A stretch of 64,000 nucleotides of DNA from Linnemannia hyalina (taxonomy: Eukaryota; Mortierellomycota; Mortierellomycetes; Mortierellales; Mortierellaceae), in NCBI GenBank assembly GCA_019671135.1, contig JAHRHY010000009.1, forward strand, positions 2,170,001 to 2,234,000. Direction: 5' to 3'. Within the stretch, counting starts at the first letter, position 1. Every line of letters starts with the position of its first letter. The position numbers and the translations under genes are program-made. The notes beneath the pieces were generated by a model. That model was not told the DNA's origin. It made no database searches and was given only the letters and a program-made list of their open reading frames with translations. Of this stretch, positions 11,961-24,064 are shown one piece after another.

Positions 11961-13666
11961 AGAGACAAAGAGAGTTCTGATCAGGAGTGTCTTCTTTAGG
12001 ATGTAGGTAGTAGGGCATCCATCCCGGGCCATGGATGTATCAGATATGAGATGCTTACATCCCCGGCTGGCTGGCGGGCTGGCTCCCATTCACATTCACA
12101 TCCATCTCCATATGCTCTCAACCTGCTCGTGGGTATCCATCGTTTTCACTATTGAGTCGTACTGTTCTAGGCAATCCATTCTAATCAATAATAGTGTTCA
12201 ATAAAACAAACATCATGACGACCAAAGAAGCAAAGCCCATCCATTCCCTTGTTTGCGGTGCTGGGGGATGGTCTCGTCCCCCTCTTCTCTCCCTTATCTT
12301 CACACACACACTCTCTCTCTTCCCTTCCCCCTTCCTCTTTCTTTTCCCTTCTTCTTTTCCTTCGGCCTTTGCCTTTTGTCTGGCGCCAACCGAACACCTC
12401 AAGCAAACAAGGATTTTTTCTTCTATTCTTCTCGGCTTTGGTTCACCACTTCCTTCATCGCAACCTTCACTCTCAATCTCACTCTTTCCTTCTCATTCAA
12501 ACCATCCTACCCACCTTCATTCTTTCCTTCATACCCACCTCTCATTACCTTCCTTCTGCATTCCCCCTTCAGCAACCCGCATTCATTTCACATTCTCATT
12601 CACATTCAACCCAACACGCTTTTCATCGAGGTAACTATCGCTTGCTCAAAAGGAGACAAGCCATAACCTCAGAGGCAACACATAGCACGAACAACTGCGT
12701 CTCGGCAAGCCAACAATCATTTTACCAGTATAATCACCGCCGATATAGCAATTGTTACCTACTGGGGACTAAGAAAGAGGATCACGAGCTGTGAGGAGGA
12801 GGTGGGGTATTGTCCTTGAACAGTTTATTTACTAGCAATCGGTTGCTTGTGCGCCAAGTGAGCAAAGCATGTGTCTACGAGAAGAGATAAAAGAACGGAT
12901 ATATTTTAGAATGAGAGCAAAGGCAGTAGCAGCAAGAGGAAGCAAGCCCCACATGAGAGACAAGAAAGTAACCCGTTCCCTTGAGGGAGGGTTGGTTTGT
13001 CGGGGTCGACAGCCGTCAAGACCGAATCGAGGGACTAGTGCTGTATGTGCTATAGTAATCGGGATGGTCATGGCGTATGGGCATGGCAGAGACACGAGGC
13101 ACAAGGCGAGAACAACAACGGACACGATTTCTATTGTTTCTCATATCGGTCTCTTGAGTTAGCTGTCCAAGGAGCCCGACGTATTCCCTTGGGGCAAAAA
13201 GCGAACGGAAGTAGCCCTGACACTCACCATCTCTCCTTCTCTCTTCTTTTCTTATTTCTCTTCTCTTCTTTTTCGACTTCTCATTCTCTACTCTATCACC
13301 TCGCTTATTCTTCCTCCACACACTCTTTATCCCCCCACATCCAACACAACGCAACACAACACACCTCTACCTGTCCAACTTCGTAGTCGTCCAACTCCTC
13401 CAATTGACACAACTAGCTTACCAAGAAGGACGTACAGGCACAAACACCCTCGGACCAACCCTCGCTTCCTACAAACAACGCGTCTTGGCCTTCAACAAAC
13501 ACCTTCCTACAAACTGCAACCACCGCCTCCATAGCAGCCGTAAAAGCACATCCATCCACCAAGCGAAGCATTTTCCCTCATCGGACTCTCCCTTATCCAA
13601 TCTCTTCCACCTCCCTCGCCACTTCGCCTCTTCGCCCTCCACACACACATACATACGCCTCTGAAG

Positions 13667-16318
13667 ATGGACCCACATTCCATCAAGAGGCCGCGGATCA
13701 TGCCTCCAGAAGCAAAGTCACTGCAAATCCCTGCCAACTTCTCGCTTCCTCAACAACACGCCCCTACCCGCAAGAGTAACCCTGCACCTCTTCACCAAGT
13801 ACCTGACATGTCGTTCGCCCCAAGATCAGGCATCAACACTTCAACTCTGGGCCTGAATGCATCCTCCACAGTGCTGCCCAATTTCATGTCGGGATCGTCC
13901 AACCGTTCACTCCTCAATGTCCCCGAACACCAAGGTGGTCCTACTCGTCGCAACTCTTACTCTAACCGCCACGCCAAAGACACGCTCTTCCACAAGGATA
14001 CACATCATTACCCTGGGATCTCCAAGCAGCAGCAGATCCAACTGGAGCGCCAGAAAAAGTTTAACCAACAAGCACAGCTGCAGCAAGCCCATCAAGAGTT
14101 TCATCGCCAGCGAGAGCTCTATCAGATGCAACAACAGCAACAGCTTCAACAACGCTTGCCCACAGCCCCAGCTACTTCAGCATCATCACAACCTCAAGGG
14201 TCGTCACTGTCATCTAGAACGCCTCATGCCCAGCACCACCACCATCACCATCACCACCACCATTTTCATGTCCACCCTCACATGACTAACTCTTCAAACA
14301 TCCAGCAGCAGCTCAACCTCACCATCTCGTCTTCAGTACACAGTCAGCGGGCCATTGCCTCTATCCCGATCTCTTCGTCAACATCATCGTCTTCATACCC
14401 AGGCGCTCCGTCATCGGATGCTTCACATCCATCTTCCTCGAACACTTCTGCGGCTTCTCCAGGCAGTGCCTCAGGCTCGCCAAGGATGTCATCTTCAAAT
14501 CTTCACCATCATCATCACCACCATACGAGTCTTCACCAACATCTTCCTCCTCAACGGCCGAACCAGTTCAGTGAGTGGACGAATGTCAAGGAGAAAGAGC
14601 GGGCGCGCTTGCTATCCAACATGGCCCGTGTTCGCGAGACCCAGCCGCCTATGCCCTCCGCCGAAGCCGCCAGAGAGAACCTGAAACGACTCTCCCATCG
14701 CCTACATCAGAGGCGCACTCGTGCCCGCGAGACCATTCTCTATGATCTTCATCAAGGCGTCAAGACGGTAGAGGCACAGGTTCATAAGCAGGTCGACATG
14801 GTCCTCAGTCGGCTGAAAGATGCTCCAGGATCCAAGTATGCATTCGCATTGACTCATACATTTCTCACACAAATCCCACAAGCACTATCGAACACCATCC
14901 TCCCCTCAGCCATCTCAGCGGTCGCAGATACGGTTGCCGGTAGAACCACCAACTCTTTGACGACATTGCGAGGTCGCGCAGGATTGGATGAGTTTGATGA
15001 GGACGACGAGGATGAGGATGACGAGGATGACCTGGATGACCTGGATGATATCGAGGAGTTGAGTTACCAACAGCAACTGGCCTTGCTCAGATCGCATCAA
15101 CAGCAAGATTCTGGCGTTTCTCAGCAGCTCTCGAGTGAGTTTGGCACCATTGCCTTGGCGTCCTCTTCTTCGTCGTGCTCCGGATCCTGTAGTTCTGGAT
15201 CTTCATCGGCGACTGAAGCCTCTGCAGCCTCGGGTATTCATCATTCTGGTGACGAGAGTGTGACCGAGTGTTACGGCGAAGGAACCAAGTCGTCTGCGCC
15301 AGTCTCCATCTCGAGGAAGGGAGCATCAGAGTTCCTGTCTGCATCGACACACCACAACTACTCCATTTCTGCCTCGCAAGTTTTGAACGCTGCCTTGCCG
15401 TCGTTTATTCCCTCCATGGTTGCTCCCATCGTCTGCGTGTTCTCTTATCCTTCACCACCAACAACCAAACCCAGCACGCCGCAACAGTCGACACCTTTGT
15501 CACCCAGTCTCTTTAACTTGGCCAAGGACAACCACAAGGCCGCTTCCGGAACAGGATCAGACTCCTTGCATGAAATTGGAACATTACCTTTGGAACCAGA
15601 GCGCACCGCCATCAAACAGGAGCCTGTGGATGAAGATATGCGCCCTCACCATAGGATCAAGGTCGACCCGGGTATTGTTGTCGTGAACTCGAATGCTTGG
15701 ACATCTGCCGAACGCGAGGCCCTCTTCCTGGCGGCTACACGTTTCCGTCTCCACGGTCAATGGTCCAAGATCCGCCAGATGATGGGTTTGCACCGGACAG
15801 ACAAGGAGATCGAGGACGAGTATCAGCGCTTGTACGGAGAAGATGACGAGGGGATGCAGAGCGACGACGACGCCGACGAGGACCTTGTGCCGATCAAGCA
15901 GGAGTCTGACGTTGAGGATGATGGCGATGCAGATGACGAGGCCGAGCCAGCCGTGTTTATGAGATTCGGAGGTCAACGTCACGCCACAACCCCGCGCCAG
16001 CATTCACACACGCTTGCAGCCCAACAACGGCAGGACCACCAGTTCACCATTACCTCTGGAGGATCTGTAGTTTTAGGTATTCAGCCTCTGCCGACCGTCC
16101 CGACACCGGCCAACGCCACCGCCAGCTCGACACGACCTAGCCACCGTCATACCCACGGTCATCATGCACGATCTGACCGCGGCGGCCACGGACATGGCCA
16201 TCACCGCCACCACGACCGTCTCTCGAAGTCTCTCAACGAGAAGCCTCTGCGGATCATCAAGAAGGAGGTCATGATCGACAAGCGCTTCACTCTCGAGGAC
16301 ATTCCTATGCGAATTTAG
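13667..16318 (+). CDS. SANT/Myb-like domain regulator, low-complexity rich
   Basis: This is a single exon of 883 residues. Most of it is disordered: a Gln-rich segment (about 120-165), a His run (about 189-200), Ser-rich tracts, a second His run (about 281-287) and an acidic block (about 441-465). A SANT/Myb-type three-helix domain lies at about 676-725 (WTSAEREALFLAATRF, GQWSKIRQMMG, then RTDKEIEDEY), with the Trp spacing usual for chromatin-binding SANT modules. A helical basic segment at about 310-380 may pack or dimerise. Sumoylation-type IKQE/IKKE sites flank the SANT domain and sit near the C-terminus. The likely role is a nuclear chromatin or transcription regulator; the target is unknown. 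The start is the first ATG after a long CT-rich leader. Confidence 0.72.
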   Translation: MDPHSIKRPRIMPPEAKSLQIPANFSLPQQHAPTRKSNPAPLHQVPDMSFAPRSGINTSTLGLNASSTVLPNFMSGSSNRSLLNVPEHQGGPTRRNSYSNRHAKDTLFHKDTHHYPGISKQQQIQLERQKKFNQQAQLQQAHQEFHRQRELYQMQQQQQLQQRLPTAPATSASSQPQGSSLSSRTPHAQHHHHHHHHHHFHVHPHMTNSSNIQQQLNLTISSSVHSQRAIASIPISSSTSSSSYPGAPSSDASHPSSSNTSAASPGSASGSPRMSSSNLHHHHHHHTSLHQHLPPQRPNQFSEWTNVKEKERARLLSNMARVRETQPPMPSAEAARENLKRLSHRLHQRRTRARETILYDLHQGVKTVEAQVHKQVDMVLSRLKDAPGSKYAFALTHTFLTQIPQALSNTILPSAISAVADTVAGRTTNSLTTLRGRAGLDEFDEDDEDEDDEDDLDDLDDIEELSYQQQLALLRSHQQQDSGVSQQLSSEFGTIALASSSSSCSGSCSSGSSSATEASAASGIHHSGDESVTECYGEGTKSSAPVSISRKGASEFLSASTHHNYSISASQVLNAALPSFIPSMVAPIVCVFSYPSPPTTKPSTPQQSTPLSPSLFNLAKDNHKAASGTGSDSLHEIGTLPLEPERTAIKQEPVDEDMRPHHRIKVDPGIVVVNSNAWTSAEREALFLAATRFRLHGQWSKIRQMMGLHRTDKEIEDEYQRLYGEDDEGMQSDDDADEDLVPIKQESDVEDDGDADDEAEPAVFMRFGGQRHATTPRQHSHTLAAQQRQDHQFTITSGGSVVLGIQPLPTVPTPANATASSTRPSHRHTHGHHARSDRGGHGHGHHRHHDRLSKSLNEKPLRIIKKEVMIDKRFTLEDIPMRI

Positions 16319-16656
16319 AACCCTTTGTTCTTTGCTCTTTATTGTTATTATTTTTCTTCTCTTTTTTGTTACATCTAATCCCACCAGGCTTCAATTACAA
16401 AGCTTGGATTGTACTTTTACTGTCACTCCACTCTCCTCCATTCTCATAAAGTATCATATATTCCTTTATTTTTATGTTTTGTATTCTGCCTAATGTTCCC
16501 ACGATAAAGAAAAGCGCAAATAAACCTCATCTTCATCCTTAAAATACAACCCCCCCACGACAAGCACTTTAATTACAGTTTACGCGCAAATAAAGAGCCA
16601 ACAAGAAAAATAATCCATCTTGTCTTAGATTAGCCAGAGAGGCAATTCTGTTTATT
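16319..16656. other. Convergent 3' intergenic region
   Basis: This is 338 bp of AT-rich sequence between two converging genes. It is T-rich after the SANT gene, with several aataaa-type signals. Nothing else is seen. Confidence 0.5.
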
Positions 16657-18846
16657 TTAGCACGTCGCGTCAGCGACATGAGCAGGAACGCGCTTGCCGG
16701 CCAAGCGGCATTCCCTCAGAACGACCAATCTCTCCGCAAGCCTCTTGGCCTCTTCTGGGCCTTTGCCCTCTAAAGTGTTTTTCCATGGCGGGTGGTCGCC
16801 TGGATAACTCAGAGGGTCAGCCGTATCATTCACTTCCGATCTGTTCTTGATAGCTTCGGTACGGCTGATGGAGGAGATAGGAGGAAGGATGGGGATACGG
16901 CCGGGGCGGAAGGCTCGGGTCATGTTGTGGTCTGCGAGGTATCGGTGGAAGACCTTGAGCTTCCCACGGGCCAACTCGCCTCCTAGGATGTATACAGGTT
17001 TGCTGTTTTATGGTATTTGTCGTGGGAAAAGTGAAAGTTATGTCAGTTTAAGGTGGTTGTTGACTGTCGGTTGTTCAAAAAAAGCGCGATTTTTTTTTTT
17101 TCAAACACAAATCAGCTCCCTGCTAAAGTCTGAACATCGCTTCAAAAGGCCTCGCTGTTGCGAATGTTTTGTTACAACTTACCCAGTTGCAAGAGCTTCG
17201 TTGGCCATGGCGACAGAGTCCGCAGTGACGACAATTTTGTCCGCCAAAGCCAACATGGCCTCATACGGATTACGGCCATCCACAAAGCCCATCGCGCCTT
17301 TAGGTCCTGGAACATTCGACCATGAAACCTGTCCTGAAGCAGCAGAATCCTGGGGCGATGTCATTGGTGTCATGGGATCATAGACAAAAATTTTGTCATC
17401 ATCCTGAACTTCCTTCTGCCATTTTGCAATCGCCTGCTTGGTGTTATCGGCGGTCCGTTGCGAGAAGGTGATCATGACGCGACAGTTTTGGACATCAACC
17501 AGACGAGCGAGGCGATGGACCATCCTATCCGTGTGATGGGAGCAGTCTTCGTTGGGTCCGCCGATTAAAACTGTCACAATCGTGTCGGTCGGCATTGAAC
17601 ACAGGGATGACGCAGAAAGGGTGTTGTTACGGAAGAATGATTTGGGGATGAGGTTGTTGTCCAGTGCTCTTGTCCTTGCTAGCTGTAACGATTTTGAGGT
17701 GATCGAGTTGAGTGTCGAGTTTATCCTGAAGTAGTTCTTTTGGTCCTTCATCAACCCCAGTGCAGCTATCCGTCAGTGAAAAACGTGGCCATGTCAGTGT
17801 GTGATGTGCTTTCTTCACTAGTAGAATATATAGTCCGCATTTTATGAACGCCATTGGTATTACCGAGCTGAACGACGACTTCGTGTCGTTGAAGGAATAC
17901 TTGATCAAAGTGGATAAATGGCAGCGCCGGGAAATGGATGTATGCTAACCGTGACAATTCAGCAAAGGGCATCACGAGATGGATGCGATTAGTCTTCGAG
18001 TATCGTGTTTACAAGGAGGACAAGGACGGTTAACACGTCTCCCAGTCACTTACAAGAAAAGGACGCTTTCCCGCTCATCCTGGAGACTTGAAGAATTCCA
18101 GGTATCGCCCTTGCACCAGCTCCGATGACATAACTTGGGTACGGTGCTGCCAATGAGTCGCCCGTCAAGAACCATGGTAGCCTGTCCGCTATTGTTTTCG
18201 AATCGGTAGTAACAAGATGGTGTCAATATAGAGGTATTACAAAGTGTACATGTCCCGCGACGGAGCAACTGATATCCTGGAGACATACTCTGCTTCCTGT
18301 TGACGACGTGGTGATAGTCCATGATCAGCTTCTTGAATGGAATCGGGAGCCATTGAAGCCCTATTTGTTGGATAAGGAATTACGAGAAGTTAATAACCAA
18401 GTTCCAATGAGAGCTGAAATGGCACGGTCTGCACTGGTTTGTCCTGCTCGTTCGTTCGTGCAGTATGTACCTTTACGCCATTGGACGCGCTTGATTTGCC
18501 AGGGGAGTGAGAGCCCCTTGGCTAGGTTGACGGCCTCCTTGTCAGCACTGACAGACCCGTCGGATATGATCCATGTCGATGCATTGGTAGGTTGGTATGT
18601 AGTCCTGGGCGCCATTCTCATCTTCCCGGCGACCTTTTCGTGTCTTGTGCCTCCTCCTCCTCCTCTTGCGGCTGTAGCATAGTGTGATTTTGATAAGTGT
18701 TGTTGAAGAGGAAGATTATGTGTCCTGGGGATGGAGGTGAGGACGGTTGCCCACTGCTTGATCCCGTAACAGTGGCGGTGGTTGATGGTGTAGATTGGTC
18801 TCCCATGAGCGGTGATCTTGATGGCGGCCTGAGCTATGCTCTCCAT
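16657..18846 (-). CDS. ELM1-like mitochondrial fission family protein
   Basis: Six exons fit in phase: 18471-18846, 18289-18360, 18054-18146, 17864-17944, 17183-17765 and 16657-17002, giving 516 residues. The opening WIISDG (residues 92-97), the segment YVIGAGARAIPGI, the VLIGGPNED loop (about 275) and the late ATGKPVYILGGEL motif match the ELM1 family, a GT-B-like fold first described in plant mitochondrial fission and related to bacterial proteins of unknown enzymology. The N-terminal 90 residues are basic and Ser/Thr/Gly-rich, compatible with a mitochondrial leader. I start at 18846. Upstream in-frame Met codons (to 19002) exist but would run into the promoter shared with the + gene 304 bp away. 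Confidence 0.78.
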
Positions 18847-19150
18847 GTCGGCAATCTCGTTTGTTGATCGGAAATAAATAGGAAAGCGCGAAAAGTTGAC
18901 TTTCGGGCGCCTTTGTGCGTGTTCTCCGAATTTTGTGCCAGGGGTCAGTGTCCTATGATGGCCGTCACACGCCCTTGTCCTTTGATTGGCTGTCATCGTC
19001 AACCTTCTCTTCCCAGGCTTCTATCCTTTTATGGCTTGCATTCTCACTCAAAAGTCAAGACCCCCTTCCCCCATAGACCTTTCATTCATTCCTCTTCTTC
19101 TCTTCCCCCATTCTTCTCTCATCAACAGCACACACTCTTACAAAATAACC

Positions 19151-20043
19151 ATGGCCCCTATCTCTAAAGTCAACGACAAGGTCAAGGTCGTCCTCACCGG
19201 CTTCCAGGTACCACTTCACACCTTATCTTCCTCGCCCTGCACGACTTCAATTGATACTCAATTTTCTGTCTTACTTACCACGCCCCACTACTGTATTTAT
19301 GTGTTTAGCCTTTTGCACACCACTTGACGAACCCTTCGTGGCTTTCGGTTCAGCCTCTCCACAACACTCTCCTCGACTTGCCTGAAGTCCCTGTTGCCAA
19401 GCAGGACCCCAAGCACCACAATGCCACCCAGGCCTACCTCGTCTGCCAGGAGCTCCCTGTCGAGTACCAAAAGGTGCCTAACCTCGTTCCTGAACTGCAT
19501 GTCACCCACAGCCGAACCATCACCAAGGGCGACCAGGTTATCCAGGTCGAGATTGATGAGTCCAAGCAGGAAGAGGAGAAGGAGAAGGAGGAGTACTTGA
19601 AGACGTACTACATTCACGTTGGCGTTGGCCGTGATGGACACACTGCCATTGAGACCCAGGCACATCGCACTGGATACGGCGGACTTGACAATGCCAAGTG
19701 GACGCCTCCCAACAAGGACGAGCCTCCGGTTGTGAAGGAGGAGTGGTCTGCAGACCCAGATTTGTTGACGACAACGGTCGACACCGCGGCATTGGCGGAG
19801 TACCTGAAGACGGAGAAGGGATGGATCTGCCAGCAGAGTTTGGATGCGGGGCATTACCTGTGCGAGTACACGTTCTATTTGAGCATGGCTGAGCGCCAGA
19901 GACGAATTACAGCTGGGGAGGAGGGAGAAGGAGAGAGGACGTGTCTGTTTGTGCACCTGCCCTCAGTTGGCAACCCGTACACGCTTGAGGAGCTCCAGCG
20001 GTTTGTCAAGGACATGATTGTCGCGGTTGTTACTCAGAACTAA
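19151..20043 (+). CDS. Pyroglutamyl peptidase I (C15 family)
   Basis: Two exons (19151-19207 and 19309-20043, intron of 101 nt) encode 263 residues. The enzyme removes N-terminal pyroglutamate from peptides in the cytosol. The substrate-loop motif TGFQPF is split by the intron at residues 16-21 (Gln replaces the usual Gly of bacterial and animal enzymes). The catalytic Cys is C204 in DAGHYLCEYTFY and the catalytic His is H235 in LFVHLP. A charged insert (about 115-130, EEEKEKEE) makes the protein longer than bacterial forms. The start is the first ATG after a pyrimidine-rich leader. NMD3 follows on the same strand after 349 bp. Confidence 0.87.
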
Positions 20044-20392
20044 ATTCCTCATACCACAATACTAATAAAAGTCATGTGACCTTGCATGTTATGCTGCGGT
20101 GTATCTCTTCTTAAGGGTTCCATTTCCGCAGTCATGAATACCCCGAGGATTGTTTACAAAAGACAATAAAAAAGAAAAAAAAGTGCCTGGGGCTGAAAAA
20201 GAAAAGAGAAAAGAAGCTTAGAAAGGTGTTCTTTCCTTCCACCCTGCAAGTTGACTAATTGCATCCTTCTCCTCTCTCTCTCGATTTGTCAGTCGGTGTC
20301 AATCTCTTTTTCTCTTCTTCTCATCCTTCCTCTTCTCTCCCTTCTTCACTCTTCCCCTTCCCTTCCACCCGTAAAGTTCATATCTGCCAGCC
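20044..20392. promoter_or_regulatory. Intergenic region upstream of NMD3
   Basis: This is 349 bp. It opens with an A-rich 3' tail (aataaa signals near 20064 and 20165), then a strongly pyrimidine-rich leader (about 20260-20370) ending at the NMD3 start. Confidence 0.5.
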
Positions 20393-22191
20393 ATGGAGTA
20401 CCGCCCAGAACTCACCACACAGCAAATGTAACCACCCTTCCTCCTATCTACTCTAATATCCCAAGTGTTCATTGACTGCGGCAGCTCACAGGATAGCAAC
20501 AACAAAACCATTCAGCAGAGTACACTGACAACTAACATCCTTTTGACACGCCTTACTTTGATACCCCTACTAGTCTCTGCTGCTCATGTGGAACCACAAT
20601 CCCCCCAAACCCCACCAACATGTGTATCAACTGTATTCGCAACCAGGTCGATATCACAGAGGGCATCCCCAAACACGCTACCATCTGCTTCTGCCGTAAC
20701 TGTGAGCGTTACCTCCAGCCCCCCATGCTCTGGGTTGCCTGCCAGCTCGAGTCCAGAGAGCTCCTTGCCCTCTGCCTAAAGAAGCTCAAGGGTCTCAATA
20801 AGGTCCGCTTGGTCGACGCAGGATTCATCTGGACAGAGCCTCATTCAAAGCGCATCAAGCTCAAGCTGACGATCCAGAAGGAGGTCTTCACTTCGACCAT
20901 TCTTCAGCAGATCTTTGAGGTCGAGTTTGTGATCTCGCACCAGCAGTGCGACGACTGTGCCAAGGTCATGGCCCAGAACACATGGAAGGCAATGGTCCAG
21001 GTCCGCCAGAAGGTTGACCACAAGCGTACCTTCTTGTATCTCGAGCAGTTGATCATTAAGCACAGCGCTCACAAGGACACCATTAACATCAAGGAGTGCA
21101 AGGACGGACTCGACTTTTACTATGCCTCCCGCTCCCACGCCCTCAAGATGGTCGAGTTCTTGTCCGCCATCACTCCCCTCAAGAGCAAGGCTTCTGAGCA
21201 GCTCATCTCGACCGATATCCACTCTGGTACCTCCAACTACAAGTTCAGTTACTCGATCGAGCTGGTCCCTATCTGCAAGGACGATCTCCTTTGCTTGCCC
21301 TCCAAAATCGCAAAGACCTTGGGTAACATCAACCCCTTGGTCATCTGCTACAGGATTGGAAACTCGGTCCACGCCATGGACGTTAACACCCTGGCCGTGG
21401 CTGAAATCTCTACCCAGACTTACTGGCGCACTCCCTTCCAGGCCTTGGCCTCGGTCAAGCAGTTGACAGAGTACTATGTCCTGGACGTCGAGCCCTGCGG
21501 ACCTGTTCGTGGCAAGTACGTCCTCGCTGATATCCAGGTTGCCAAGGCTCAGGATGTTGGCCGTAACGACACCACCTTCTTTGCCCGCTCCCACCTCGGT
21601 GGTATCTTGAACCCCGGCGACAGTGTGATGGGATACGATGTTGGCTCTTCCAACTTCAACAACGATGCTTTTGACAGCCTCCACCGTGGATCCCTGCCCG
21701 ATGTCATCTTGATCAAGAAGGCCTACCCATCCCACCGCAAGCGCAACAAGGGCCGTAACTGGGAGCTTCGTCAGCTCAATAAGGAGGAGGAGGATATGGC
21801 ACCCCGCAAGCAGGACAAGGAGCGTATCGAGCAGGATTACGAGATGTTCTTGCGTGATCTCGAGGAGGATGCCGAGCTCCGTTCCACCGTTAACCTTTAC
21901 AAAGGTAATTCATCATTTCGGTTGTGCACGGACAACATAATTTCTTATAACCATTCTATTTGAGTGATAACATTTATTAACCCTTCCCATTTCTGTGTAC
22001 TCTTTCTAATAGCCGATAAGCCCAAGAAGGAGGGCGACCTTGCTATGGTTGAGGACAGCGAGTCTGACTATGAGGATGAAGACTTCCCCGAGATTCAGTT
22101 GGACGAGTTGCTGGATAACCTCAAGTTGGATGACGGTCCCGACAACGAATACGATTCCGCTCAGGATGGCGATGATATGATGATGGACTAA
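20393..22191 (+). CDS. NMD3: 60S ribosomal export adaptor NMD3
   Basis: Three exons (20393-20427, 20574-21904 and 22013-22191) give 514 residues, close to yeast NMD3. The protein binds pre-60S subunits and links them to Crm1 for nuclear export. The first intron falls inside the Ile codon just before the zinc site; after splicing the N-terminus reads MEYRPELTTQQILCCSCG. Further Cys pairs follow in MCINC and CFCRNC, forming the treble-clef zinc module, with the invariant VDITEGIP. The acidic C-terminus has a leucine-rich export signal (LDELLDNLKLDD). The 11-residue first exon would be missed by simple gene finding, but the family start supports it. Confidence 0.93.
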
Positions 22192-22386
22192 ACAAAAGAG
22201 AACAATATGAACACTTTAGCATGCAGCAGCGCTTTCTTTATTTTTATGTAAACTAGTCATTCACCCCCACCTCCCCCCAATACACATTTGCATTTTTTTC
22301 AATGATATTTTTACTATGTTTTTATTTCGTTGGATGTAGATATGAACATGATATGGAGGAACATAAAAATAATCAAACATGTTATT

Positions 22387-24064
22387 TTACGATCGGACAG
22401 GGACTTCGTAGAGGACATCGGCTCGAATGATGTACTTGGCGCCCTTCAAGACAGGCGAGCCCTCATGGAGGAGACTTCCCTTTGCCTCACCGTGGGGGAA
22501 GACCAGGACACTTCCAGCCCGAGGAGAGTTGGCCCTGGCATCCAAGAACCCAACATCTGCCGAGGGTGTGAAGAAGGTGGTTCCACCGCCCTCGAACTCG
22601 TCGTTCAGGTAGACCAAGAAGGTCAAGCGAGACCATCTTGTGCCGTTGTAGGCGTCATACATGTACTCGCCCGTGACAGGGTTCAGTCCACTTCCAGGCC
22701 ATTGACCATCGACATGTGGACGGTAGATGGCTCCGGGAACATAGCGGTACACCCTCCACCTAGAGTTGAGTCCCACAGCTCCATGACCATCTCCGCTGGT
22801 CTCTGGGAAGTGGGGCTTGCAGCGGTCAAAGATATGTCCCAACAGCTGGTCATCAGCCATCCAGAAAAAGTTGTGTGCCAGGACCGAGATGGACTCGGAA
22901 GCAGTGCCGACCATGGGAACGTCGGGTGTGAAACCAACAGCCTCTGCGGCAGAGATCATTTGATGGCACTCCTTGCGGGTCAAGACGTCTTTAAGCAAGA
23001 ATGCGCCGGGGACATGGGGCATGTTGATCCGCTCGACGGGCGGTTGTGCCAAAAGGTTGTCTTGGTAGCAAAGGCGGATGGTGCCTGGGTTGGAGAGATA
23101 GAGTGTGAAATCGTGCACATTGGGCGTCCGGCGGAGGGGGCCTTTGGTATGGGCGACGATCTTGAACGAAGACCTGTAATGCTCTCCTTCTTCTTCGGCT
23201 ATAGGTTTAGAGATGGAAAGTAACATTGTCGTCTTAGCAAAATTTGGTCCTCATTTGTTACACTCAGTACTTCATAAACACCCAAGTGGGAATAGTACTT
23301 ACTGAAGAGGGTGTTGTTCAGGGCAGCGTCATACTTTTGCACGTTATCCTCCAACCGAGGATAAGCCTGCCACATGGGGTGAGTACGAACAGGATGCTCA
23401 TCCTCTTCTCCAGACAGCTTTTGGGGCACCATCGAGGGATCGACGGTGCGGAGCATCGAGTCCAGGACCCGAAGGACAACAGGGTCACCAAACTCTCCGT
23501 TCTTGGCCGAAGCTGCGTCGCAGTCGCGGACCCATCTCTGAAGAGCACCTAGTTTGGGCACCTGTCCTTTTGTCCGCATCTCCTCCAATGCCGTCATGGC
23601 ATCGTTCCAACGACCGTCAACCAAAGCATCAGAGATACGACCGATTGGCGTTTGTCCTATTGGGGCAAGTCAAAGACGGTATGATCGAGAGTGCTTGTTA
23701 TTAGATATACATTTGTCAAGGCGGTTACGAGAGGATGGTGGAAGTAAAGAGAGGTGTTGGTGGCCTTACCCGTGCCAGTGGTGGCTGTAGCGGTGTGCTG
23801 AAGCTGATGGACGACAGCACGAAGGGCCTTGCAGGACTTTGAGCGGAAGACGTCGGTGTGTTGCTCCATGGCGAGGAGGGTTCTGAGGGTGGTGGCCATA
23901 TCCTCGTCCGAGACAATACCGCCAAAGGTCTTTGAGTGCTCCAAGGTATCGGCAGAAGAGTCGATATTTTCCTGGTTGTCCTTCAGGTGGTGAGCTCCGA
24001 CGCTTGTAGCGGTGACTTCTGCCAAGAGGCGTCTTCGCTTGCGGTCTTTTCCTGCCTTTCCCAT
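22387..24064 (-). CDS. 2OG-Fe(II) dioxygenase, prolyl-4-hydroxylase-like
   Basis: Three exons (23770-24064, 23303-23656 and 22387-23198) encode 486 residues. The catalytic jelly-roll occupies about 270-486. Iron ligands are H378 and D380 in PHVDG and the distal H461 in LLHEG; K471, ten residues after H461, is the likely 2-oxoglutarate anchor, as in prolyl 4-hydroxylases. The N-terminal half (basic MGKAGKDRKRRR, then helices) is of unknown role and could read protein context. No signal peptide is present, so it is more likely a cytosolic or nuclear protein hydroxylase than an ER collagen-type enzyme. It is divergent from the TFIIIC-like gene over 507 bp and tail-to-tail with NMD3. Confidence 0.83.

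Larger units (their letters stand above)
9721..13666. other. Long intergenic region, no supported gene
   Basis: About 3.9 kb lies between the divergent Rieske and SANT-factor genes, by far the longest gap in the left 50 kb. I see simple repeats (listed separately), pyrimidine-rich tracts at about 12270-12640 and 13215-13380, and short open frames without family resemblance. The stretch just before 13667 is CT/CA-rich like the other leaders. A spliced 5' UTR, a long non-coding RNA or a large regulatory region are possible, but none can be shown. Confidence 0.6.

Noticed and set aside
12194..12794. Three overlapping long + frames of 137-181 codons
   Set aside because: All three frames stay open because the stretch is CT-rich. 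Products are Ser/Phe/Pro/Leu-rich with no family resemblance. This is leader-type sequence.
20845..21735. 296-codon minus-strand frame opposite NMD3
   Set aside because: Antisense shadow; the + strand is an intact NMD3.
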